Below are positions 1 to 9,250 of a DNA stretch of 64,000 nucleotides, piece after piece. The position numbers were made by a program, and so were the translations under genes. Every line of letters begins with the position of its first letter. The stretch's first letter is position 1. The notes beneath the pieces were generated by a model that saw only the letters and a list, made by a program, of their open reading frames with translations, was not told the DNA's origin and searched no databases. This DNA is from Rhyzopertha dominica (lineage: Eukaryota > Arthropoda > Insecta > Coleoptera > Bostrichidae): contig QCXZ01000137.1 in the NCBI GenBank assembly GCA_025024175.1, forward strand, positions 73,780,680 through 73,844,679, given 5' to 3'.

Positions 1-900
1 TTTACCAATTTTTTTTTTCATCTATAGTTTCCTTACTTATTTCTTGTCAGACTGAATAGTCATTTGCTATAATTTATTATATTTTGTTAATTATCGCTAT
101 GGTTGAGAGGAAAAGCAGGTGCTTGTCTACATTTGGCTCAGCAACTTAATAAATCCGCCACACCGTTCTGTCTATGCCAGTACGTCACATCAATATTACA
201 TTCCGTGAAACTAATGACGTATTTTTTTTTAACTTTATCCAACTGATGATATATTTTTTATTGCACAGTGGCTTTATGTCATTTCATTTCAATTTATTAT
301 GGTAGCGTTCTATAACCTGATGATTTTTGGTGGTCTTCAACGAAAAACCATCCCCCGCGTAAACAAATAATTTTATATCGTACCGCAAAGGCACACTGCA
401 AATTAACCCACACAAGCACCGTTTGGATCATAGACAAAAATTGCTAGTACAGACTGACAAAATTGACTTTGTTTTGTTTAACATTTTATCATTACATACT
501 GCAACGAAATGTCCTTTTCTTTCGCAAATCTTACAGCGTAACAACAATAAGTACATTACCTGAATTGATTTGGGTGTATATATTTTGCTATATGATGGTC
601 CTTGGCGTTCAATGAGATTCCAAACGTTGCAAAATTACACCTGAAGTTCCTGAGCAGCAATCAAAACACTTTTATACGTCAGCACCAATCAAAATACCTG
701 AATAACCATCTTGCTTTGCATTTTCGTGTCCGAAAAACCTTCATAGTCTTTCCGCTCAGTTCCTCCTTCTTATCGAGTCACAGGTCGTCAAGGGTACATT
801 TTGTAGGACAATTAAGACAACTTTTAAACACGTATACCAAATAACTAAGCTCACTAATAGTACGACCGTAGTAAGTCATTACAACATAAGGTAGGCTACA
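1..900. other. Gene-free AT-rich DNA
   Basis: No reading frame here looks like a known family, and I see no RNA gene or clear repeat. The longest frame (602-844, plus) has no recognisable domain and is probably random. Confidence 0.5.
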
Positions 901-908
901 GTATATAG

Positions 909-1948
909 CAGAGATTCCCAAACTTTTTTGAGTCACGGCGCCCTTGAATAATTTAAGGGTTGTCTACGGCTCGCTAACTTAAGTTTAAAATACAAACGGA
1001 CTTAGTCATTACCATTAACTATATAAAACACACAATGAAAATACACCACAAATAATATTATAGACATAAAAAAAGCTGCATTATTACAACATTTTTTTCA
1101 ATCTATACTTATATACTATATACTATACTCTTTATAAACACAACCGTCGAAAATGCATCTTCGCTTAAGAGCACATTCATCTTTTGCTGAAATCCAAAAT
1201 TCGTTTTGAAAGTGTTATCGCAAGATAACTTCGAGTGGAGCACCGGTATTGAAAGGATTTTCAATCCATGTAAGCTTGTCGATATTCTCATTTTTAGAGT
1301 ATTTATCAAACTAGTTGTTAAGATGTACCAAACATATAATGTGCGGTGAAAATAAACAATGCCAAAGGAATAAAATATTTTTATTAAAAACACCAGAAAG
1401 CTATTCCATAAACATAAACTAATGATGACTGGAAATATTTTTCTGCTAAGGAAGAAAATTTATGTTGAAAAAAAAACAAAAGTGCCAAGTCATATCTGAG
1501 TTTGAAGTTAAAAGGGTTGTGGCTTGGGTGGTAGCCTGAGTCGCTCTACTCAGAAACTCTTATTCTAGAACACTCTAAGAAAATTGTCAGGTCCAACATG
1601 TTAACGTGTTCTAATCGTTTGTATTTTTTCCCAATGTTGCTTACAAGGACTTTCATGTTTTAGGAATCGCCCACATTGTCGACTTGCTACTTAGGTTAAT
1701 TTACATATTGGTAATAAGATTAAAAGATAGCCGAATCGTGCAACTCTGTTCTTGAAACTACAAAACAATCAACTAAAACTAGACTATATTCTAATACTTT
1801 TGTAGAAAGTCATCTAGTTTGGGCTGGCAGGCTTATTTATATTGGTTCTAGAGTAATATAATCTCTACTCCCTAGAGACATGAGTAAAATTATAAATTTT
1901 TGCAACATTTCGCGGCGCCCCCGGACAACCACAGTTTGGGAACCACTG
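909..1948. mobile_element. Non-autonomous hAT-type DNA transposon
   Basis: Both ends carry inverted repeats of the CAGNGNTTCCCAAACT type: left CAGAGATTCCCAAAC at 909, right GTTTGGGAACCACTG ending at 1948. Such ends are typical of hAT elements. A GGCGCCC block follows just inside each end (near 938 and 1912). The flanks are a perfect 8-bp direct duplication, GTATATAG, at 901-908 and 1949-1956, and 8 bp is the hAT target-site length. The 1.04-kb interior has only a 94-codon minus-strand frame (1109-1393) with no hAT transposase signature, so the element is probably a deleted, non-autonomous copy. Boundaries are read directly from the sequence; the superfamily follows from TIR plus TSD. Confidence 0.85.
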
Positions 1949-1956
1949 GTATATAG

Positions 1957-4500
1957 GTTTATACGTACACGGACTGTAAACAAAACTACCTAGTACCCGA
2001 TTACGGCCGACTTTCATTGTAGGTAACCGACCATGTCGTACAGCGTCCATATTCCTGAAGATTTTGCTACGTCAGCTGTTTTTAAGGGAACTGATTCTGC
2101 ATGAAGTGAGTGGAATCGCCTACTTTCATAATAAAGGTTCACGATAAAAAAACGGTTTCAAATTTTAACAATTAAGGAATAATTGGCAAGTAGGTACTGC
2201 AACATTTCGTACCTACGGGAATGAAGAATTGTTCAAATAAAATACAAATAAACCTTTGTTCTTATTGCTCCATTAGTAAATAGAGAAAAGCTAAGTTCAA
2301 AGGTATATATTTCAATTTTAAAATAATTCTGTCAAAGGTATTTGTAGAATTACAGTGCACAAACAATGTGTATAATGAGAGAGATCTAGGTTTATTACCC
2401 CGCAAACATATTTTCTTTAAAAACCTGTAGTTAATTGGGTAAAACCTCATAAATGAACGTATGAGAATTCATCACATTTTGTATTAATCTCATACGTATG
2501 TTCAATGTTGAGTTAGCCTGTCAAACTCTTCCCCAGTTGAGTATTTAAAAACACCGCCACCTATATAGATGATTAGTATTCTCATATAGTCGCTATTAAT
2601 TATACATTATTATGCGACAGAATTTAACAATTTNTTGTTATAATATTCTNTAAATCTTATTTCGTATTTAATGGTTAAGTACTGAGCAGTGCTAAAAAGG
2701 CATACAATGTTACGTCTTAGCACTGTCAGTAAGCCTAAATATGACGGACGAGTCAGCTTCGATAATAGTCTGATAAGTAACTTGAGTTGAAAGCTTATAC
2801 ATATAACTGCTGAATGCAGAAATATAGTTTCTTACCTAGGTTCTGTTTCATTTGTTTCTATGTTCCATAAAGAAATTAATATCAGTAAAGTCTTCAATTT
2901 TTAGTGTGATATACAAAATAGGATCGATTCATAACAAAAACCCGCAATACGCACATCAAATTCGAGATTCGCGAATCGAAATCGAGAATGCCGCATCGAG
3001 ATTGAGATGGAAAACTGATTTTTACGTATTTTCGAGATCGAGTATGTCAAATTTTCGTCTCGCGGCAACTCCACTGCAGAGATAAGCACAATTATTATAG
3101 CCTTTGATGCTGCACATTTTTACCTATAAGAGAAAGTGTAACGTTTACAACATCATCTTTCTGTGTAGCATATGTATTGCCTTCTAAAATATTTAAATAT
3201 GTCAATGTAAAAATACCAATAGGTGTAAAAAGATGATGTGAGATATGCAGCTAGAGATCTGAGTCATCGAATCCCCATACTATAAAACATTAAGTAACTA
3301 TACATTTTCCAGCATGATAAAGGACCATCCAACCTGTAGGAGGTCAGATAACTACGCGCGCGTCATAAAAGGAAGAGCAAGATATGAAACAAGGTATAGA
3401 TCCGCCTTACACAGTATCAGAGGATATACAAGATTTATGTGGAAGGAGAGCCATTTGTTCATTTCATTAATGTATTTTACGTTCGCTTCTGAGCTCCGTG
3501 GAAAAAACATATCGCGGTATTTATCGCGCAGTAAAAGTACGATAGCCGCCATAAATAACGTTTCATGAAAATTGCTTTGTAAATGCAGTAAAAGAAAACC
3601 GCCTCGCAATTTTCGACGCGAACGTCTCAACTTTCTTTGTGTACATTTAGGATTACTCGTGGAACAGGTATGGCGGCAAATGGGTTGTAACATAATTTGT
3701 TTTTATGCCTCGTAAACTACTGAAAGGAGGTGAGTTCGCGGAAAAGTTCAATATATCTTAAGCTTATCACATTCCAGACGTCTAGGAATTTACTTTTTGT
3801 GAAATAGCTTTAGTACTTGCCGATATTAGGCTTGGCATTCCAGGAAGGTCTTGTGCAAAAGTCCTCTTCCTTTTTGTTGCATTTTTTAGTAAATATAAAA
3901 TTAACTTTACGGATAGTAGGACATATCTGTATGTTCTGTTGCAAAATTTTAATTGATAATTAATTGAAGTAATTAAGCATTTAATTAATTGACGCTAATG
4001 AACTTTTTCAGGATTTTTGATTATTTAATGTGTGGATTTAGGTGGTGGGGGGTTGGTGATGCGATGGATGATTGCTAGCTGATGAGAAATTGGAGTGGAA
4101 CTTTTAATTTGATTATTTAGTTATATGAACTTATATTGGACATTATATCCGATTAGATTATTTAGTTAAACTTTAAATGGAACATTGTAGTGGAAATAAA
4201 TTGTGATCACGCATTGGTTATGTGATGAACGATTGTAGATGTTTTCTCAATGATTTTTAATTAGTCGATTAAATAATGAAGTGTTTACGTGTTATATGTT
4301 GAGCAAATCAACTTTGGTAGTGGATATAATTAGGAAATGAATAGAGGGTATGTAAAAAGGTTTTTTTTTCTTTGTAGTTGTTTAGGAAAAATAGAAAAAT
4401 ATACAAATAGATGCGGAATATTTTTCATATATGTATTTAGATGTAATTATACAACTAAAAGCCTATAAAATACAAAACTATAATAATAATAATAATAGTA
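1957..4500. other. Gene-free DNA
   Basis: No supported gene. Short frames at 2852-3089 and 3314-3693 overlap on both strands and show no domain. At 2960-3050 there is a degenerate run of CGAGAT/CGAAAT-like units, which produces the arginine-rich spurious frames there. Near 4483-4497 lies a short (AAT)n tract, 3' of the RING gene on its strand. Confidence 0.5.
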
Positions 4501-4530
4501 ATCGCTTAACACTAAGGTGAAGGGAAAAAT

Positions 4531-6103
4531 TTACGAATTATAAAAATAATGATGATGAAGGATGTGGATATGAGCGGGATTGGGTGCAGGAGGTGGGGGG
4601 TTTTCGTGCTGGTTGAAGTTGGCATTGTATGGCGGCTGAGGATNTTCGGGAGCGGGTACAGGTGTAGGGGGGTGATAATGAGTCGGCTGGGGCTGCTCCC
4701 TTGGAGGCTGCGGGGGGCGGTGGGACCTGTGGTGACCTCGGTCTCATCACATGTCGTCCATAAGGATGATACCGGTGTCCCTGNTGCATCGGAGGCACCG
4801 GTATCTCCGGAAATAGCGGATGAGCCGGCTGGGGTTGCTCCCTTGGAGGCTGCGGGGGCGGTGGGAACTCCGGTGACCTCGGTCTCATCACATGTCCATA
4901 AGGATGATACCGGTGTCCCTGATGCATCGGCGACATCGGAGGCGCCGGTATCTCCGGAAATACCGGTAGGAGTGGTGGTGGTGATGGCGATTGAAACCTC
5001 AGTTCCGGTTCATCTTCGAACAGCGGTTCCGGAACTCCTCCCGCTATTCTTAATTGCTGCGCTCCAATTTCTAATCCCAAGAAGGAAAAACATTTTTCTT
5101 TAGTAATAATTGGTAAATTTTAAGTTATTGTTTAATTTGTTACCTCCGTAATAGTTTTGACTACGCTCCTCCTCCAGAGCTGATGACGGCAGAGGTTGAA
5201 AACCTGAACATAATGATAAAAAAGAAAAAAAAAACATATTAGGAAATTAAATATAAGCTTAAGTTTAAGTAATCATTACCTGCCATCATCAACCTCTCTT
5301 CTACTCCCATGAATGGTCCATGATCGATGAATGACTCATTTCCTCCTTTTTAAGAGAGAATTTGTAATTAGAATTAAATTCAACAGTATCTAAGAGTAAC
5401 CGTATTTTACCTGCAAGAGTGTCCGACGTTACGCGTCTACACGGTTCAACGGCTGCAGCGTTCAACCTTTGCACAGACGGGCCCGCTGTTGCCAGGGAAG
5501 GCAATCCAGGTACATCTGCAGAAAATACAAAAAATAGATAACTTTTATATATGAGAGAACATGTACGCAAAATATGTCATTGTTAAATTCTTACCTGTGC
5601 TAGGTATCGCTGAGACATTCTGATCTGCATTAGGGCCAAGTTCTGCCAGATCATTATCATCTATGATGATTAATGATCTGGTAGAACTTGAAGCACCGCT
5701 TTGATCAGAGATTACATCGTTAACTCGATCATTTGAATGAACGAATTCCCTCAGTAGATCTCTGATGTTTTGCAGATCAGGCATTGGAATCCGTCTCACC
5801 CCTGCTATAGAAATTCTGCAAAATGGACACTCGTGCCTGGGTGATCTTTCTGCACATGATAGGCACATTATGTGCCCGTTCATGCATTGGACTATTCTCC
5901 CGTCCATATACTCCAAGCAAATAAAACATTGGAATAGCTCTAGCAACTGCATTAGCAGAATGCCGAAGTTAATAAGTCTGTAAGAAATAATAATATTGTT
6001 AATTTAAAAAAAAGGGGCGGAGGTATTGGTATGAAGAAGAAGAGTGGTTATCAAAAAAGACAAAAGGAAATCAATATACTTACAATAATTGTTGGCGATC
6101 CAT
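4531..6103 (-). CDS. RING-finger protein with proline-rich tail (SINA/SIAH-type RING), six exons
   Basis: Likely RING-type E3 ubiquitin ligase. Reading down the minus strand, the exons are 6103-6084, 5977-5595, 5515-5411, 5345-5280, 5203-5144 and 5070-4531. Every intron starts GT and ends AG, and all internal junctions keep phase. Exon 1 begins MDRQQLL; a later in-frame Met (residue 16) would also open exon 2, but the exon-1 join is in frame with a clean GTAAGT donor. The RING lies at about residues 24-60: C24-x2-C27, C38, H42-x2-C45-x2-C48, C57-x2-C60, with the C-x3-GH spacing of SINA/SIAH RINGs. No SINA substrate-binding domain follows. A linker rich in Asp, Ser and Asn leads to a tail rich in Pro and His with a duplicated block. 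The tail shifts frame at a C6 run (about 4716) and again near the ambiguous base at 4644; the third frame stays proline-rich to a TAA at 4531. I suspect sequence errors rather than decay. The fourth acceptor (AAAAAG) is the weakest splice site. The precise orthologue is not recognised. Confidence 0.72.
4682..4967 (-). repeat. Tandem duplication in the proline-rich exon
   Basis: Two adjacent copies of about 140 bp (4682-4820 and 4824-4967) encode a repeated block containing FPEIPxPPM, QGHRYHPYG, HVMRPRSP and a PPPPQPPREQPQP-like stretch. Copies differ by small indels: one has an extra Arg codon before HVMRP, the other has extra codons (MSPMH). The copy at 4682 carries the extra C that shifts frame. 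Confidence 0.8.
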
Positions 6104-6104
6104 G

Positions 6105-6128
6105 TCTCTCTACACACACACACACACT
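6105..6128. repeat. (AC)n microsatellite just upstream of the RING start codon
   Basis: Alternating AC units lie immediately 5' of the predicted ATG (6103, minus strand), so they probably fall in the 5' leader of the RING gene. Confidence 0.8.
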
Positions 6129-6410
6129 GAACACGAAAACTCTAGATTTATTTTCGAAGCACTGGTGTAAAAGCCTGTAACGCTTCAGATTTTATGCCTT
6201 TTTCCACCACTCCTCGAAAATACGGTTTTAGGGGGTTGTTTTCCACAAAAACGATGCTTAGCGGCGGTACCCTTTTAAAAATTTTTGTTCAAAATCAACT
6301 ATTCCATTAAGTCACTGTCGGCTCGTGTACCGCTGACAAGGGTTAAGTGGTTAAGATTTACAACTTGTCCGTTCTTTGTGTAGTTGTTACTAGAACCGTA
6401 CCCGTAAGCC

Positions 6411-7969
6411 AACAGGTTTAAACAAGTCTTTCGAAGTCCGACACCAAGGAGCCAAAGCGTCAGAATTTATTTAAAATAAAACAAATTATTTCTCCAAAAA
6501 AGATAATACCGAACTAGGAATTTTTATAGTAGGTGTTCCAGCACAGTTTTTTTTTTTTTTAGTACATAGTTACAGACAAATTACTGTAAAGCAGTTATAA
6601 ATTGGTTGTATAACAATTATTATATAAAAAAAAACAGTGTTATAAAATATTGCGATATTACGTATTATGCAATGATAATGTTGCATTCAACAACTTCAAA
6701 GGGACCTCCCAGTGTTGTAATAACTGATTTGGCGGAAATGTTTTATTTTCCTAATGACTCGTTAAAGTTACAACCCATTGCTTCTTCAACAAAATAAGAA
6801 ACCATGCCCGCAGACCGAAAATCTAGATGTCATAAGATATGTGTAGTGTTGATTTCCTATTTTGTGTATCTTGTAGTTACAGAAAACTAAACTATTACCA
6901 ATTAAAACTTTCTATAAAAAAAACATATGTATATGTGTACAAAAACTTTTGAAGCGTCACCAACTTAATAAGTATTTCATCAATTAAGAGATAACTTAAA
7001 AAATACGACATAACCGTTTAATCATATGGCATTATAAACCTAACTGGACTGCTTACAAACCTCATTTTATAATCAAATTTCCTTATAAATTTGATTGTTA
7101 CGTTTTGGTAATTTTTTGTTGGCTTGTTACAATGGCGGCCATACATGTGATTAAAATCTAAAAAAAAAAAACAATAATATGGCTTCCGTTTTTTTATAAA
7201 AACACATATATCACAGAAAAATATCTGTAGAATAACACTGATTTTTACATGATAGAATCAAGGCTTAATAAAATAGTTTTATAAATGTTCACCGGGTGAA
7301 AATTCAGTGTTAAGTAACACATTTAAAAAAAACCCTTTATAAAATAGTTTGAACCATTCGAAAAATAGTTGTATAAAGCGTTCTGTAATGTAGTCTTAAT
7401 ACTATTTTTTATATAATTTGCTGTGACAACGTTCTTAACACTAAACTATATAAGAATTTAATGTAATGAAGCTGAATACTCGTTAGGGAAAACCTTATAA
7501 AATAAAATAGACATCGGGGAACGCTAATAAAATAAAAAAAATAGGTAAAGTTAATATGCTCTGTTATTTGGAAATTATAAAATTATATATTGCTTATTGG
7601 GAAAAAATCCTTTGAGGTAAATTTTATCACCAGCAAGCAATTACTTCGGCTTTCAGCATACAATTGCAATTTCAATTACACATTGCAATCTTAAGCTCAC
7701 AACAAGAAGCTAATGCGCTGTAGCAATGCATCGCATCAGTTTTTTTCCAGAAATGAACCAAAACGGTAAAACAAGTCATTACTTCGGCTTTTAGCAAACA
7801 ATAGCATTTCCATTTGAGTTAAGTGGTCAAGTATTTTCTCAGAACTTAGTAGCCCGTTCTATAAAACTCTTATTATTCCAGTCGTAAATACCCTCAACTG
7901 AGCAGCAAACACAAAGTCAACAGGCTCAAACAAGTCTTTCAAAATCCGACATCACGGAGCCGAAGCGTT
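6411..7969 (+). repeat. Direct repeat pair of about 51 bp (6411-6461 and 7919-7969)
   Basis: The two copies share AACAGG, AAACAAGTCTTTC, TCCGACA, GGAGCC and AAGCGT in the same order with scattered substitutions. The second copy sits about 500 bp before the small ORF at 8463. The pair may be part of a terminal or promoter repeat of the virus-like element that follows, or an older dispersed repeat. Confidence 0.6.
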
Positions 7970-8020
7970 GGTCCAATCCTTCGGCTTTTAGCAGACAATA
8001 GCAATTCCAGTTATGCATTA
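7631..8020 (+). repeat. Three direct repeats with a CTTCGGCTTTTAGCA core
   Basis: Copies at about 7631-7680, 7773-7812 and 7974-8020 share the order CTTCGGCTTT(T/C)AGCA, ACAAT(A/T)GCA, TTCCA(T/G). A shorter echo, AGGCTTTTAGCGAAAC, lies near 8057. Iterated motifs before a promoter could be regulatory or replication repeats; the function is inferred from position only. Confidence 0.6.
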
Positions 8021-8278
8021 CAGTCTGAGCGGTTTGAGTAAACCGCCATTGTGTAGGCTTTTAGCGAAACGAAAAAGTCGTTTCTACCTGTGGTTTCACT
8101 TAAGATTTATTGGTCGCGTGTCTAAATAGCATTTTGACAGGTTCATGTCAACCTCTAATAAGCTGAAGCCTCTTTCTAATGCACTTTAGGGAAAAAAACA
8201 AAAAGGAAAAATGACAGGTGCAATTTAGAAGAATAGCTACAAGTTCAAACCTGCATTCTGCTTCCTTTGTTGTAAGGC

Positions 8279-8325
8279 TGTATAAAAAGGCGTTCGGTCC
8301 GTAGTTACACACAGTTAACAAGCAG
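8279..8325 (+). promoter_or_regulatory. Predicted RNA polymerase II core promoter (TATA box)
   Basis: TATAAAAAGGCG at 8281 is followed about 25-40 bp downstream by TCCGTAGTTAC and ACACAGTTAAC, which could hold an arthropod initiator. It lies about 150 bp before the ATG at 8463 on the same strand. No transcript evidence. Confidence 0.5.
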
Positions 8326-8462
8326 TCAAGAGAAAGTGTGGTTTATCTGTTGTGCGCGTTTTTTTTTTGTTTTCCTTTTTTCTACACATATTTGCCTTTA
8401 CGGCACTACTACTTTTTGCTGCTATATAAGGTATTGTAGTTTTTTTGTCGTTTTACTTAAAT

Positions 8463-8801
8463 ATGGAATATTTAAATGAAATTTCAACCAGTGCACCAAA
8501 AAGCCAGTCTCAAATTAAGCCAGAAGAATTAGTGCCGCAACATTGTTATGCAATCTTAAGAGCTAAGCAAACTCAAACCAAATATGGTCTCTCTACGTAC
8601 CTTATTATCAAAGTAGAGGAAGAGGGCAAAACTACTGAGAGGCTTTTGTTTTTACCAAGACGGCTGAATAATGGCTTCAGTGAAGAGTGTATTAATCTAA
8701 TTAACAAAGAACCTAGTAAAAAGTATGTTAAGTTTCTAGGCTCTGCCAAAAGCTATTCTGGTGCTAAAGCATCTTATTTGTATGAGTTTGGTGATCTGTA
8801 A
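8463..8801 (+). CDS. Small protein of about 112 aa, candidate OB-fold-like nucleic-acid-binding protein
   Basis: Intact frame from ATG at 8463 (MEYLNEISTS) to TAA at 8801. An upstream in-frame TTG is not needed. It has no signal peptide or membrane segment. After a Ser/Gln-rich start there is a beta-rich pattern: HCYAILRAKQTQTKYG, then TYLIIKVEE, then LLFLPRRLNNGF, then KYVKFLGSAKS and ASYLYEFGDL. That order of strands resembles small OB-fold-like proteins I associate with insect virus-like polymerase elements, which could bind single-stranded DNA; this is inference, not a motif match. A TATA promoter precedes it, a polyadenylation signal follows, and the polymerase relic begins 450 bp downstream on the same strand. 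It is intact while its neighbour is broken, which suggests either recent activity or host retention. Confidence 0.6.
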   Translation: MEYLNEISTSAPKSQSQIKPEELVPQHCYAILRAKQTQTKYGLSTYLIIKVEEEGKTTERLLFLPRRLNNGFSEECINLINKEPSKKYVKFLGSAKSYSGAKASYLYEFGDL

Positions 8802-8902
8802 TTAACGCTGTTTTTTTTTTTTTGCAAGTCGAAAATTATTAGTTTAGTGCCTAGGTTGTAAGTCAAATTTTTAGTTAGTCAAAAATTGTAGTCTTAGAGG
8901 AA

Positions 8903-8908
8903 AATAAA
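8903..8908 (+). terminator. Polyadenylation signal AATAAA
   Basis: AATAAA in an A-rich run about 100 bp after the stop codon of the 8463-8801 gene, on the same strand, at a sensible distance for its 3' end. Confidence 0.45.
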
Positions 8909-9250
8909 AAAAAACATGCTCACCGCAGGTATGCAACGTAAATAGTGCTAGTTTTTTCCTAACAATAATATAGTGATCTACACTGGTAAGTACTGCATGT
9001 CATTTATTATCTTAATGTCACGTACTATCCATGACGGAAGCAGACATTTGAACAGTCTGTTGTTGATGCTATTATTATTACTTTTATTACTATTATTAGA
9101 TCATAGTATATATCATTGGCTATCTTACGTTATCTCGCTTCTGTCATGTATAAAATAGGGTGATAAAAAGTTAAAATGTTTAGCTTTTTTATTTTTCTCT
9201 CATGCATAAATTCAATTACTTACAGTGCAGTACATTGACGGGAACACATC

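Larger units (their letters stand above)
6129..8270. other. Gene-free region upstream of the polymerase element
   Basis: No supported ORF in more than 2 kb. It holds AT-rich DNA and the dispersed direct repeats listed separately. On the minus strand the first few hundred bases should hold the RING gene promoter; I see no clear TATA box at the expected distance. Confidence 0.5.

Noticed and set aside
3314..3693. 84- and 113-codon frames on opposite strands
   Set aside because: They overlap each other, carry no motif and fit chance in this composition.
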